DNA of 64,000 nt from positions 62,001 through 126,000 of the forward strand of contig NZ_JACOQH010000002.1 of assembly GCF_014297335.1 (NCBI RefSeq). The letters are read 5' to 3'. This stretch comes from Roseburia_D yibonii. GTDB lineage: Bacteria > Bacillota > Clostridia > Lachnospirales > Lachnospiraceae. The position numbers were made by a program, and so were the translations under genes. The notes beneath the pieces are model-generated. The model was not told the DNA's origin. It worked only from the letters and a program-made list of their open reading frames with translations, and ran no database searches. Of this stretch, positions 8,154 to 17,647 are shown one piece after another (the stretch's first letter is position 1; every line of letters starts with the position of its first letter).

Positions 8154-11100
8154 AGAGTATGAGATTGCGATAAAGATCGCCGGAGAGATGGAGAAATCGT
8201 TTGGTAATGCCATGGGTATGACCAGGCGTGAACTGCGGAAGATCACGAGAGACGCGATCTCATCAAACCAGTCAATCAGACAGCAGATGTCAAGTGCGTT
8301 TGATACCGTAAACGGCGGAATGGAACGTATCAGCAGTGTCGCGAAAGAGGCACTGGAACTGACTGCGAAGATTTCCGCCGCCGGGCTCACTGCCGCATCT
8401 GCGGCTGGAGCATATGCGGTGAAAGTAGGATCGTCCTACGAGGCACAGATGTCTACGGTACAGGCAATATCTATGGCATCGGCAGAGGACATGAAGATCT
8501 TAGGCGATAAAGCGAAAGAGATGGGAGCTACCACCGTGTTTTCGGCTTCACAGGCGGGAGAAGCCATGGAATACATGGCAATGGCAGGCTGGAAGACGCA
8601 GGATATGGTCAATGGTATCGGCGGAATTATGAACCTTGCGGCGGCATCGGGCGAAGATTTGGGCGCGGTATCGGATATCGTCACAGACGCGCTTACCGCA
8701 TTCGGGCTTTCGGCGGCAGACTCAGGTCACTTTGCGGACGTCCTTGCAGCGGCATCCAGTAATGCAAACACCAATGTCTCTATGATGGGAGAGACGTTTA
8801 AATATGTAGCGCCAGTAGCCGGAGCGATGAAATACAGCGTAGAAGACACAGCAGAAGTCATTGGCTTAATGGCAAACTCAGGTATCAAGGCGAGCCAGGC
8901 GGGTACATCACTGCGTGCGATATTGTCGCGAATGGTAAGACCGACAGATGATGTGGCTGCGGCGATGAAACGTGTAGGTGTTGAGCTCACGATCGATGGC
9001 AAAATGAAATCCTTGAATGAGGTGGTATCCGATCTGAGAAACGGATTTGCCGGATTATCGGATGAAGAAAAGACACAGGTTGCGTCGGCACTTGCCGGCC
9101 AGGAGGCAATGTCTGGACTGCTCGCGGTAGTAAATGCGAGTGATGCGGATGTAAATAAACTTGCAGAGTCAATCAACAACTGTACCGGTGCTGCAGAAAA
9201 AATGGCACAGATCCGGATCGATAATCTGAAAGGCGATGCCACACTTTTCGCAAGTGCTGCAGAAGGACTGGGGATATCAGCGTTTGACGATATGAATCCA
9301 CTGTTGAGAAGCGGGACACAGCTTGCAACGAGTTATGTAAACAACGCAAGGGAGTATCTGGAAAGCACAGGAATATTAAGTGACACATTTGATAATCTAA
9401 ACCAGAAGCTCCCGACCTTTGTCCGCGAGGCAAAAGAAGCGGGAAGAGAAATAAAAGAAATATCAGAGCCGCTGATTACGACAGGAGAATGGCTTGCAGA
9501 TCATCCGGATATCGTGAAATCGACTCTGGTGGGGATTGGAACTACACTGGTATCGTTTAAGATCGCTTCGAAAATCAAAGAAGTTACAGGCGCGATCCAA
9601 GCAATGAATTTTGCAATGAAAGCGAATCCCTGGACACTTGCTATCTCTGCGATTGGTGTCGGGATCGGAGCTTTTTCCGCGATCAGGACCGAAATAAAAG
9701 AAACCAGAAAAGAATTGAAAAATGCGAATCTCAGCGAACATTTTGGCGACATCACGTTGTCAATGGAAGAGCTGGAGGATGTGTCGCAAAGGATTGTTCG
9801 AACGGACACGTTCGGACAATTCAGCCAGTCGCTGGAAGAGCTGGGAAAAGCAGATACATTGTCACAATCTATCGAGGACACGATAGCAGCGCTGAACAAG
9901 ACAGAATGGGAGGTCAGCATAGGATTAAAGCTGTCCGACGATGAAAAGTCCGAGTATCAGCAGAACATTGCATCTTATATACAGCAGACACAGGATTTGC
10001 TGTTGCAAAAACAGTATGCGGTCAGCATGAACCTTGAGCTATTTACGGATGACAGCACAATTGGAGCCGGAATCCGTGAAAAGACGAATGAGTTTTACAG
10101 CAGCAACTATTCGACGTTACAGGATTTGGGAACAAAACTGCAGGATGCGGTGAACAGCGCATTTGAAGATGGCTTCCTGGACATCGACGAAGTAAAAGAA
10201 ATCCAGGAATTACAGGCGCAAATTGCGGAGATGCAGTCTATGCTTGCAGACAGCAAATCCAAAGCGGCGTATGATGCACTGGACGTAGAGTTTGGCGGAG
10301 TAGAACTTGATGCAGACACATTCCAGAATTTGCAGGAAAAAATTGCTGAAATAGCCGAAAACGATGCTAAAACATACAACGAAGCATATAGCACGGCAAT
10401 GTCCGAGTACCATACGGAGTTAGACAGCGGCTGGATCACAGAAGATGAATTTACGGTTCGAAAAGCACAGGCAGATGCGAAATATCTCCAGGAGCTTGCA
10501 CAGTCAACAGATAATGCGATGAGCTATGAGGTTCAGGCAATTACTAAGCAGTACAGTGATGAGCTGGATAAAGCGTTACCAGAGCTGCAGGACAAGACAG
10601 CATTCGCAATTCAGGACATTATCGATTCGCCAAATACAGTGAGCTGGGATGGATTTTTCCGGGATCTGACTGAAGGTAACGGACTGGATCAGGCAACGAA
10701 GGATGCGCTTGCGGATTTATATAAATATCTGGAGCCGAATGTCGAGCAAATGGAAAGCCTGCGAAGCCAGTACATCGAAGCGGGAATGGAATTTCCACAA
10801 GCACTGAGTGAAGGGCTTACCAATGCAGAAATGCTTGGAATGCTTGCGGGAGATGCAGATGCTATGTATATGTATCTGTCCGATGCAATCATGGACAGCC
10901 CTGATAAATTCAACATCTATCAGGCAATGGTAGATGCAGGTATATTTATCCCCGATCCACTCAGAGATGCGATCGAAGCCGCAAAAACAGAAGCAAAAAC
11001 AGCTTTGAACGGGCTTTTACAGTCAATGAAACAGAATGCGATGGAACTGTTTGGGGCGGGAATAGATATCAATGTTCCGGTCCGCACCAGTTATGATTTA

Positions 11101-11673
11101 CAGGCGGGCGCGCCACTCAGTAATGCAGCGATCAGTAACTTGCAGTCGCAGAGTCTGGATTGGGTAGGAGCATCATCGAGAAGCAGTTCTGGCAGAAGTA
11201 AAAGCACAAGCAAGACCACGACAAAGACCACAACCAAAACAAGCACTAAAAGTTCCGGAAGCAAAAACACATCCGGAAAAATGAGGAGCGGACTGCAAAG
11301 AAATGCGGTAGGAGGAATTTTTGACACGCCACAGGTTGGCTGGTACGCAGAAGCGGGTAGTAGCGAGGCGCTTATCCCATTGGATGGATCAAAGCGTGCG
11401 GTATCCCTGTGGGAGCAGGCAGGCTTGCTGCTTGGAGTGCCGAGCGGAGCGGAATCGAAAGAGGACAAGACTTTCCGGCCAACAGTATCCGAATCGGGAA
11501 GCTCGGAAAAAGAAGCAGATGCGCAGACAGTGCAGATCATCTTTTCACCGGTTTATCATTTTGAGGGAGATACCTCAAAACCGGAAGTCCAGGATGCGGT
11601 GAAAATGTCATTTGATGATTTTAAAAAGATGATGGGACAGTACATCCGGGAAAATAAAAGGCTTACATTTTAG
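8134..11673 (+). CDS. Phage tail tape measure protein (TP901-like core)
   Basis: Sets tail length and is ejected into the host; 1,179 residues. The start is a TTG preceded by GGGAGG about nine bases upstream, and it overlaps the chaperone long form by 20 bases. Residues 100-400 hold the TP901-type core (GATTVFSASQAGEAMEYMA, MANSGIKASQAGTSLRAIL). Hydrophobic helices near residues 460-510 suit membrane passage. A Thr/Lys/Ser-rich stretch (KSTSKTTTKTTTKTS) near 1030 precedes a GWYAEAGSSEALIPLDG segment that is common at the ends of these proteins. Confidence 0.93.
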   Translation: MGKNGGKEYEIAIKIAGEMEKSFGNAMGMTRRELRKITRDAISSNQSIRQQMSSAFDTVNGGMERISSVAKEALELTAKISAAGLTAASAAGAYAVKVGSSYEAQMSTVQAISMASAEDMKILGDKAKEMGATTVFSASQAGEAMEYMAMAGWKTQDMVNGIGGIMNLAAASGEDLGAVSDIVTDALTAFGLSAADSGHFADVLAAASSNANTNVSMMGETFKYVAPVAGAMKYSVEDTAEVIGLMANSGIKASQAGTSLRAILSRMVRPTDDVAAAMKRVGVELTIDGKMKSLNEVVSDLRNGFAGLSDEEKTQVASALAGQEAMSGLLAVVNASDADVNKLAESINNCTGAAEKMAQIRIDNLKGDATLFASAAEGLGISAFDDMNPLLRSGTQLATSYVNNAREYLESTGILSDTFDNLNQKLPTFVREAKEAGREIKEISEPLITTGEWLADHPDIVKSTLVGIGTTLVSFKIASKIKEVTGAIQAMNFAMKANPWTLAISAIGVGIGAFSAIRTEIKETRKELKNANLSEHFGDITLSMEELEDVSQRIVRTDTFGQFSQSLEELGKADTLSQSIEDTIAALNKTEWEVSIGLKLSDDEKSEYQQNIASYIQQTQDLLLQKQYAVSMNLELFTDDSTIGAGIREKTNEFYSSNYSTLQDLGTKLQDAVNSAFEDGFLDIDEVKEIQELQAQIAEMQSMLADSKSKAAYDALDVEFGGVELDADTFQNLQEKIAEIAENDAKTYNEAYSTAMSEYHTELDSGWITEDEFTVRKAQADAKYLQELAQSTDNAMSYEVQAITKQYSDELDKALPELQDKTAFAIQDIIDSPNTVSWDGFFRDLTEGNGLDQATKDALADLYKYLEPNVEQMESLRSQYIEAGMEFPQALSEGLTNAEMLGMLAGDADAMYMYLSDAIMDSPDKFNIYQAMVDAGIFIPDPLRDAIEAAKTEAKTALNGLLQSMKQNAMELFGAGIDINVPVRTSYDLQAGAPLSNAAISNLQSQSLDWVGASSRSSSGRSKSTSKTTTKTTTKTSTKSSGSKNTSGKMRSGLQRNAVGGIFDTPQVGWYAEAGSSEALIPLDGSKRAVSLWEQAGLLLGVPSGAESKEDKTFRPTVSESGSSEKEADAQTVQIIFSPVYHFEGDTSKPEVQDAVKMSFDDFKKMMGQYIRENKRLTF

Positions 11674-11682
11674 GAGGAGGAT

Positions 11683-11892
11683 ATGGCAGAACAGTACACA
11701 ACCAGACAGAACCAGACGTGGGATGTGATCGCGAAAGAAGTGTACGGCGATGAAAAGTACACCGAACAGCTCATGAAAAACAATTTGGATAAAATAGACA
11801 TTTTTGTATTTTCTGCCGGTACGGTTTTAAACACACCGGAAATCGAAACACAGCAGAAGGAGGATGTCAATCTTCCGGAGTGGAGGCGTTGA
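11683..11892 (+). CDS. Phage tail protein X (LysM-like)
   Basis: A 69-residue protein with the compact pattern of P2 gpX: YTTRQNQTWDVIAKEVYGDEKYTEQLMKNN followed by a beta turn (FVFSAGTVLNTPEI). Such proteins carry a LysM-like fold and act at the tail tip or baseplate. A TAGGAGGAGGAT ribosome site precedes the ATG. The stop overlaps the start of the D gene (TGATG), the expected neighbour in P2-like phages. Confidence 0.9.
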   Translation: MAEQYTTRQNQTWDVIAKEVYGDEKYTEQLMKNNLDKIDIFVFSAGTVLNTPEIETQQKEDVNLPEWRR

Positions 11893-12884
11893 TGGAACCG
11901 AGAAAATACAGCGTAGGTATTGGAATCTGGAGAGATGGACCGGATAAAACTTTTTCGGATAAGATTGAGCAGTTTTCATACACGGATTACGCGGCGGGCA
12001 GCAGTGACGCCATATCTGCAAAGGTCAATAATCTTGATTATCGCTGGATGGTGACATATGCGCTAAGAAAAGGGGACAGGATCGAAGCTGTTATCATGCA
12101 CAGAGAAAACGGAGTGGAAGAAAAGTTCCTGGACTGTGGAGATTTTGTGGTAGACGAGATCGGGCTTTCCGGACGGCCGCTGATCGGAACGATCGGCGCA
12201 CAATCTGCCCCGGTTGATACAAACTGGAAGTCTAAAGAAAGAGAAAAAAGTTGGAATAACACCACTCTGAAACAGGTGGCGACAGATGTGGCGGCAAACT
12301 ATGCACTGCCATTGACATATGACGGTGAAGAGATATCCATATCTCATGTAGAGCAAGAAAAAAGATCGGACAGCAGTTTTTTAAGCGAGCTTGCGGAAAA
12401 GTATGGGTTCGCAATGAAGGTTTATTCGCAGAAAATCGTGCTGTACCAGTATAAGGCGTATGAGGCAAAGGATCCGGTCATGCAGCTGGTGGAGAGTGAC
12501 TTTGACTCCTGGAGCTGGAACACGTCGTTGCTTGACTCGTACACTGGAGCACACTATAACTATACCAATTCGGAGTCGGGAGAAACGTATGATTTTACGA
12601 TCGGATCAGAAGAGCGTGTGCTAGAGGTCAGCGAGGAGGCGGACAGCTTACAGGATGCACAGCGGATCACAGTAGAGAAGCTGAATGCGAGTAACAGAGG
12701 ATGCACAACGATGTCATGCTCATTGAAGCTCCCGAAGAAACTTGTTGCGACGTCGAATATAAAGCTGTATGGATTTGGGATCATGGATGGAAAATATTTC
12801 GTAAACCAGGTGACACATTCGCTCGGCGGAAGCTACAAAATGACATTGGAGCTGCAAAAAATAGAGCAGAGAATAGAAGCGTAG
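11892..12884 (+). CDS. Baseplate hub, late control gene D protein
   Basis: The P2 gpD-type hub of the baseplate, 330 residues from the ATG at 11892, which overlaps the X stop and has GGAGG five bases upstream; a GTG twelve bases earlier lies on that ribosome site. The sequence contains RKGDRIEAVIMHREN, LKQVATDVAANYALPLTYDG and LSELAEKYGFAMKVYSQKIVLYQY, characteristic of this family, and ends with a beta region (MDGKYFVNQVTHSLGGSYKM). It forms the ring beneath the tube to which the spike binds. Confidence 0.92.
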   Translation: MEPRKYSVGIGIWRDGPDKTFSDKIEQFSYTDYAAGSSDAISAKVNNLDYRWMVTYALRKGDRIEAVIMHRENGVEEKFLDCGDFVVDEIGLSGRPLIGTIGAQSAPVDTNWKSKEREKSWNNTTLKQVATDVAANYALPLTYDGEEISISHVEQEKRSDSSFLSELAEKYGFAMKVYSQKIVLYQYKAYEAKDPVMQLVESDFDSWSWNTSLLDSYTGAHYNYTNSESGETYDFTIGSEERVLEVSEEADSLQDAQRITVEKLNASNRGCTTMSCSLKLPKKLVATSNIKLYGFGIMDGKYFVNQVTHSLGGSYKMTLELQKIEQRIEA

Positions 12885-12893
12885 GTGATAGGG

Positions 12894-13247
12894 ATGGGCG
12901 CAAAGATAGCGTATGTATCGAATGTGGACTATGGAAAAGGTATGGTCCGCGTGGCGTATGCAGGGAGTGACAAGGTATCGAAAAACATTCCATACATCGC
13001 AAACGGCGAGTACCGGATGCCAAAAAAAGGCGAGCTGGTATTCGTGATCGAAGGCGATGGAGGAACGGTTGCACTTGGAACAATGCATAATGAACTGAAC
13101 CCACCGGAGAAGTCAGGAAAAGGGATTTACTATAAGAGATTTAATGACAGTTGTGCAGTCACAGCCACGGAAAACGACATTATCTTTGAACTGGGCGAAA
13201 AGAGTGTGGCGTTAAGTAAGGTGGCGGGATTGCTGGAAGGAGATTAG
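12894..13247 (+). CDS. Baseplate assembly protein V-like (spike)
   Basis: A 117-residue gpV-like protein. The ATG at 12894 is chosen because AGGTGAT lies five bases before it; a GTG at 12885 would directly abut the previous stop. The sequence is dominated by beta strands with an OB-fold-like pattern (MVRVAYAGSDKVSKNIPYI, KGELVFVIEGDGGTVALGTM) and ends in a short strand-rich tail, as in short baseplate spikes. The position between D and U-like genes agrees. It is shorter than P2 gpV, so the membrane-piercing tip may be reduced. Confidence 0.8.
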   Translation: MGAKIAYVSNVDYGKGMVRVAYAGSDKVSKNIPYIANGEYRMPKKGELVFVIEGDGGTVALGTMHNELNPPEKSGKGIYYKRFNDSCAVTATENDIIFELGEKSVALSKVAGLLEGD

Positions 13248-13248
13248 G

Positions 13249-13713
13249 ATGAGCGAGGCGAATGATGCGGCGGATTTAGCAGCATACAATCGGGAGAACT
13301 GGATGCCAGCCACGGTGATCGGATCATTTGGACCGTACATGAACTTTGCGGTGTCAGACAGCTATATGTTTACGTTTTCAAATTTTCAGAGAGAGGTTTC
13401 CGGAAAATGGAGTACGCATGAGGGAATCCTGTCAAAAGCAGAGAGCGAGTACATTGGTTGGGATCTGAGCAGCATGACATTTGACATCATACTATCAATG
13501 GCGCATGGTATCAATCCGCGCCTGATGCTGGATCTGTTGGAGTATCAGGTCAAGTCAGGTGCGGTCGAGATGCTGGTCATAGGCGGGAGGCGTGTCGGGT
13601 TTGGCAATGGTATTTATTACAAGATTACAAAGATCAGCGAAGCATGGAACACGATATACAGGAATGGATTGCTTTATGAATGCAAAATAACGTTGACGGT
13701 GGAGGAATATTAA
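13249..13713 (+). CDS. Phage tail protein U-like
   Basis: A 154-residue protein with FTFSNFQREVSGKWSTHEG and LEYQVKSGAVEMLVIGGRRVG, the pattern of the P2 gpU family, in which a small beta domain is followed by a helix and a return to strands. It may help end the tail or attach the baseplate. It begins 1 base after the V-like gene and is followed immediately by the gp25-like gene, so it belongs to the baseplate operon. Confidence 0.82.
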   Translation: MSEANDAADLAAYNRENWMPATVIGSFGPYMNFAVSDSYMFTFSNFQREVSGKWSTHEGILSKAESEYIGWDLSSMTFDIILSMAHGINPRLMLDLLEYQVKSGAVEMLVIGGRRVGFGNGIYYKITKISEAWNTIYRNGLLYECKITLTVEEY

Positions 13714-14016
13714 ATGGATCTGAATGATGCAAAGATAAAAGCAGACTTTGATTTGGATAAGGACATAGAACTTGGCTTAAAGACGTTGTATTCCACGCGT
13801 GCTGGAACGATGCCGCTTGATCGGGAGTTTGGAATTAAAGGAGATTTCTTGGGCGAAACAATGCCGGTTTTGCAAAACCAGTATGCAGTGGAGATCATGA
13901 CAAAGACAGAAAAGTATGAGCCGAGAGTGTTTGTACGACAGGTGACGTTTGAATCTGACCAGAAATCCGGGAAAGTGACACCGGTCATATACCTGGAGCG
14001 GGGGAGGGAGACATAA
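13714..14016 (+). CDS. Baseplate wedge protein, gpW/gp25 family
   Basis: A 100-residue protein with a central motif resembling T4 gp25 (LKTLYSTRAGTMPLDREFGIKGDFLG), in which the PLDREFG core is diagnostic. In T4-like and P2-like baseplates this lysozyme-fold protein anchors the sheath to the wedge. It starts directly after the previous stop and is followed by the gpJ gene with no gap, the universal gp25-J pair. Confidence 0.9.
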   Translation: MDLNDAKIKADFDLDKDIELGLKTLYSTRAGTMPLDREFGIKGDFLGETMPVLQNQYAVEIMTKTEKYEPRVFVRQVTFESDQKSGKVTPVIYLERGRET

Positions 14017-15159
14017 ATGGAAGATACAATCAAAAACATACCGGATGTCAGCTTTATAGATGGACTGACACTGGAGGATCTGCAAAATCAGATGATTAGT
14101 GATTTTACCACAAAGTACCGGGAAATAACCGGAAAAGACATAGAGCTATCGCTTGCAAATCCATACAGGTTGATCCTGTATGCAGTGACGTTACAACACT
14201 ATCAGATGTATATGCATCTTGATAATGCAGCAAAAATGAATCTGCTGAAATATTCCAGGGGATCATTTTTAGATCAGGTGGCGGCACTCAGAGGGGTACA
14301 AAGGGATAAGGGAGCATGTGCCATGACTACACTGCGTTTTGCAGTGGATGATGTGATGCCATCAGCGATCACGATTCCGGCCGGCACAAAAGTGTCAGGA
14401 AATGGAATCGTGTTTGCAACAACAGAAGTTGGTGAGATTAAGGCAGGACAAGAATCTGTGGACATCCCGGCACAGTGTACAGAACTTGGGGAAAAAGGGA
14501 ATGGATATTTGCCGGGCGAGATAAGCAGGATGGTAGATACCATTCCCTTTGTTGATACCGCAACAAATATAAAGGAGACTGCCGGAGGTGCGGATGAGGA
14601 GACGGATGACCATCTGGCAGACAGGGTATATCACGCACCGTCTGCCTATTCGGTGGCGGGACCGGCAGATGCATATGCGTATTATGCAAAAGTGGCAAAT
14701 CCGTTGATCGAGGATGTATATGTATCCTCACCGGCACCGACAGAAGTTGAGGTACGGTTGTCCATGCAGGGAGGCAGACTGCCAAGCGAAGAATTGATTA
14801 CCAGTGTAACAGAATATCTGAGCGCGCGCGACAGGCGGCCGCTGACAGACAAGGTGAAGGTGCTGGCACCGGATACAGTCACATACAACATAGACCTGAC
14901 TTACTATATTGCAGACGCGCAAAAAGCGGTTGCGCTGGAGATACAGAAAAAAGTCCAGGATGCGATCGAAAGCTATATCCTGTGGCAAAACAGTAAGATA
15001 GGAAAAGATATCAATCCATCCTATTTGACGCACCTGATCGTGGCGGCGGGTGCTCGACGTGTGGAAATCAACGAACCGGTGCATACGGTTGTTGAAAAGA
15101 CGGCGATACCGCAGATTGGAACAAAAACAGTGACATATGGAGGGATTGAATATGATTAG
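14017..15159 (+). CDS. Baseplate protein J (gp47-like)
   Basis: The wedge protein J, 380 residues, usual for the family. Recognisable parts are LQNQMISDFTTKYREITGKD near the start, AALRGVQRDKGACAMTTLRF, the PAGTKVSGNGIVFATTEVGEI beta region and ETDDHLADRVYHAPSAYSVAGPADAYAYYAK in the middle, all hallmarks of the J/gp47 family. Its 3' end overlaps the I gene by 8 bases. Confidence 0.94.
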   Translation: MEDTIKNIPDVSFIDGLTLEDLQNQMISDFTTKYREITGKDIELSLANPYRLILYAVTLQHYQMYMHLDNAAKMNLLKYSRGSFLDQVAALRGVQRDKGACAMTTLRFAVDDVMPSAITIPAGTKVSGNGIVFATTEVGEIKAGQESVDIPAQCTELGEKGNGYLPGEISRMVDTIPFVDTATNIKETAGGADEETDDHLADRVYHAPSAYSVAGPADAYAYYAKVANPLIEDVYVSSPAPTEVEVRLSMQGGRLPSEELITSVTEYLSARDRRPLTDKVKVLAPDTVTYNIDLTYYIADAQKAVALEIQKKVQDAIESYILWQNSKIGKDINPSYLTHLIVAAGARRVEINEPVHTVVEKTAIPQIGTKTVTYGGIEYD

Positions 15160-15706
15160 TTTGGCCGACAGTGAGATCAAAGATATTCTGCCGCTCAATT
15201 TGGCGGGACAGCCAGAGGTACAGGCAATCAGCTATGCAATTAAATTGAGCCAGAAAAGGATCCTGGAAAAGGTGTCGCAGTCAATGATTTATGCGGCGAT
15301 AGATGATCTGCCGGAAAAAATTGTGGATGTTCTTGCAGCGGAACTGCGGGCTCAATACTACGATCAGGCACTTCCGATTGAAAACAAAAGACAGATTGTT
15401 AAAAACGCACTGTATATTTATTCGAAGGCAGGGACACCGGAGGCAGTGGAAAAAATGATCCGGTATATATTCGGGACTGGAGAAGTACATGAGTGGTTTG
15501 AGACAGGTGGCGCGCCGGGGACATTCTCACTCAGCATACCTGAGACAAGGACAGAAGAGGCGTTTGAAAAATTCCGGAAGATGATCGATGGCGTCAAAAA
15601 TGCAAGGTCGCATCTGGAGCATATCAATTTTGGAGCAACAACGAAAGCAGAGGCGAAAGCCGGGCTGTCGCCACCGGTAACAGTAATGTTTTTAACGGTA
15701 AAATAA
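15152..15706 (+). CDS. Phage tail protein I
   Basis: A 184-residue P2 gpI-type protein linking baseplate and tail fibre. The ATG at 15152 has GGAGGG upstream and is preferred over an ATG at 15137 that lies on this site. Typical features are AISYAIKLSQKRILEKV, the WFETGGAPGTFSLSI motif and a C-terminal FRKMIDGVKNARSHLEHI, where the family carries its IxxxKPaRsh-like signature. It is followed by the fibre gene, as in P2. Confidence 0.9.
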   Translation: MISLADSEIKDILPLNLAGQPEVQAISYAIKLSQKRILEKVSQSMIYAAIDDLPEKIVDVLAAELRAQYYDQALPIENKRQIVKNALYIYSKAGTPEAVEKMIRYIFGTGEVHEWFETGGAPGTFSLSIPETRTEEAFEKFRKMIDGVKNARSHLEHINFGATTKAEAKAGLSPPVTVMFLTVK

Positions 15707-15719
15707 GGAGGGAGAGAAA

Positions 15720-17084
15720 GTGGCGGAGTTTAAAAAATCAGTAATAACAACAGCAGGACTGGCTATGCTTGCAGATGCAATGCTGACAGATACTGCTATC
15801 ACGTTCACACAAATCGCAGTCGGAGCCGGAGAATACACCGGAGAAGAGCTGACTGCGATTGTTGCATTAAAGGATCCAAAACAGGTGTTTGATGTGACAA
15901 AGGTCTCGGTGATCGATGATAACAACCTGAAAATCCAGAGCCGCATCAATAACGATGAGACATTGGTTGGATATTACATCCGGGAGATTGGGATTTATGG
16001 CAAGCTGGCAGATGGAGAAGAAAAGCTGGTAGCGATCACTATCGCGGAAAAGGCAGATTACTTCCCGGATCACGATACCGCACCCGTAACGTTGATCTAT
16101 GAAAACTATCTGCAGATCCAGAACTGCGATAAGATCCTTTTCCAGTATACATTTCCGAGCGGGGTTTACGCCACGCAGGAAGACATGGAGGCATTGGACA
16201 AGAAATTCAGTGCTCCGACCTATGAGGAAGTAAAAGACCTCGAAGAGTTGACCAGCGGGGAAAAATATACCACAGCGTGGGGAAAACTGAAAAAGGCTGT
16301 AAAGGCATTGATAGATCATATTGGGGATAAAAAGAATCCGCATGGTGTTACAAAAGCACAGGTTGGGCTTGGAAAATGTGACAATACAGCAGACAAAGAT
16401 AAATCTGTTAAATCTGCCACGTCTGCAGGTAATGCGGATACTGTGGATGGGAAACATTTTGCGGATATCCAGACAGACGCGCAGGCAAGGGCAGATAAGT
16501 GCCTAAAGCTGACAGGTGGTACGGTAACAGGGAACGTGATTGTTAATGCGGATCTTTCTACGAGTGGAAACCATGGGATTTACTGGTTTAGATTGATAAA
16601 ATCGAATGACGAGTTGCACTTAAAATCATCGGGAAACACGAAAAATGTAAACGTGTTTGGACGGCTGTTGAACGTGGTAAATGCAGAAGCTACCAGCAAC
16701 ATGGATGTGCAGTGCCTTAATGTCCATTATGGAGGATCGCTGGTACATGATTCGTATCGAGGAGCAAAAGAAAATATCTCCAGGACGTTGGACGAAAGGA
16801 TCAGAAAAATCCTTGAAGTACCAATAGAAAGCTTTGATTACAGGCCGGGCTTTGGCAACGATAAAAAAGATGTCGTTGGCGTAATTGTTGACGAGATAGA
16901 GAAAATCATACCAGAAGCGGTAGAAATACCGGAGGACTGGAATGAAGAAGAGTTTAATGAACTTTTGGGGGATATGGGAAATAAAACATTGCCGGGCGTA
17001 AATGCGACAGCATTTGTACCTTACTTGATCGGAATGGTGCAAATCCTGAATAGAGAAATCGAAGAACTGAAAGGGAGGAAGTAA
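15720..17084 (+). CDS. Tail fibre with N-terminal collar domain and C-terminal S74-type chaperone
   Basis: The receptor-binding fibre, 454 residues, started by GTG with AAGGAGGGAG upstream. Residues 1-150 match a tail-collar fibre domain (FTQIAVGAGEYTGEEL, YYIREIGIYGKLADG). The middle carries short repeats common in fibres (NADTVDGKHFADIQTDAQ). The last 110 residues look like a peptidase S74 intramolecular chaperone: SYRGAK has a Ser-Lys pair five residues apart, as in the SDxxxK dyad, followed by ENISRTLDERI, VVGVIVDEIEKIIPEAVE and a final coiled coil. It would trimerise and then cleave itself off. Confidence 0.85.
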   Translation: MAEFKKSVITTAGLAMLADAMLTDTAITFTQIAVGAGEYTGEELTAIVALKDPKQVFDVTKVSVIDDNNLKIQSRINNDETLVGYYIREIGIYGKLADGEEKLVAITIAEKADYFPDHDTAPVTLIYENYLQIQNCDKILFQYTFPSGVYATQEDMEALDKKFSAPTYEEVKDLEELTSGEKYTTAWGKLKKAVKALIDHIGDKKNPHGVTKAQVGLGKCDNTADKDKSVKSATSAGNADTVDGKHFADIQTDAQARADKCLKLTGGTVTGNVIVNADLSTSGNHGIYWFRLIKSNDELHLKSSGNTKNVNVFGRLLNVVNAEATSNMDVQCLNVHYGGSLVHDSYRGAKENISRTLDERIRKILEVPIESFDYRPGFGNDKKDVVGVIVDEIEKIIPEAVEIPEDWNEEEFNELLGDMGNKTLPGVNATAFVPYLIGMVQILNREIEELKGRK

Positions 17085-17089
17085 AAGAC

Positions 17090-17449
17090 ATGTTAAAAAT
17101 GTATGTGAATGGGAAAGAGCTTGAACCGGTAGGTCTTGGAGCACAGATGGGACGATTGGATAATGAGGAAATCTTGTGTGTCACATTTAAAAGCTCCGGT
17201 CAGATGGAGACAGCAGTCAAAGTTTTTGAGAATTTGACGGACGACAGTACGGTGATCCTGGAAAATGAGAAAAAGAAGATGCGGTACACCGGGTACACGG
17301 TCCTTGATGATGAAGTGGTGGCGCGGAAAAACACTGACGGAACGTATACATATAGTGTCCGATTGAAAAAAAAGTCAGCACTGGAAGTGGCAAAACAGGC
17401 TGCGGCGGATGTGGAATATCTTGCAGCAGTAGCAGGCGTGGATCTGTAA
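17090..17449 (+). CDS. Phage protein after the tail fibre, unknown function
   Basis: A 119-residue protein not assigned to a family. It is predicted to be a compact beta-rich domain (MLKMYVNGKELEPVGLG, MRYTGYTVLDDEVVARK) followed by a helix ending in ALEVAKQAAADVEYLAAVAGV. It sits between the fibre and an XkdX-like gene, where small fibre-associated or assembly proteins are usual. No catalytic motif is visible. Confidence 0.65.
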   Translation: MLKMYVNGKELEPVGLGAQMGRLDNEEILCVTFKSSGQMETAVKVFENLTDDSTVILENEKKKMRYTGYTVLDDEVVARKNTDGTYTYSVRLKKKSALEVAKQAAADVEYLAAVAGVDL

Positions 17450-17462
17450 GGAGGTGATGAAC

Positions 17463-17612
17463 ATGAACGTAAAGGAGTTGGCTGAAAAGAATTATCCAAA
17501 ACACTGGAGCAAAAAGAGACTGGCATATCTTGTCAGCATCGGGAGGCTGACCGAAGAGGACTATGCAGAAATTACAGAACGATCAAATGACGAAAAAGAG
17601 ATTACAGTTTAA
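17463..17612 (+). CDS. XkdX family small protein
   Basis: A 49-residue protein with KNYPKHWSKKRLAYLVSIGRLTEEDYAEIT, the pattern of the XkdX family found after tail fibre genes in phages of Firmicutes such as PBSX. The ribosome site AAGGAGGTGATG is a near-perfect anti-16S match. The family's function is not known; the fixed position next to fibre and holin genes suggests a tail-tip or lysis-adjacent role. Confidence 0.82.
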   Translation: MNVKELAEKNYPKHWSKKRLAYLVSIGRLTEEDYAEITERSNDEKEITV

Positions 17613-17647
17613 GCCAGGAATTTCTGGCAGAAAGAGAGGAAAACAAA

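Noticed and set aside
11200..11280. A possible repeat array in the tape measure gene
   Set aside because: It is a Thr/Lys/Ser-rich coding stretch (low-complexity linker), not a CRISPR or a DNA repeat array.
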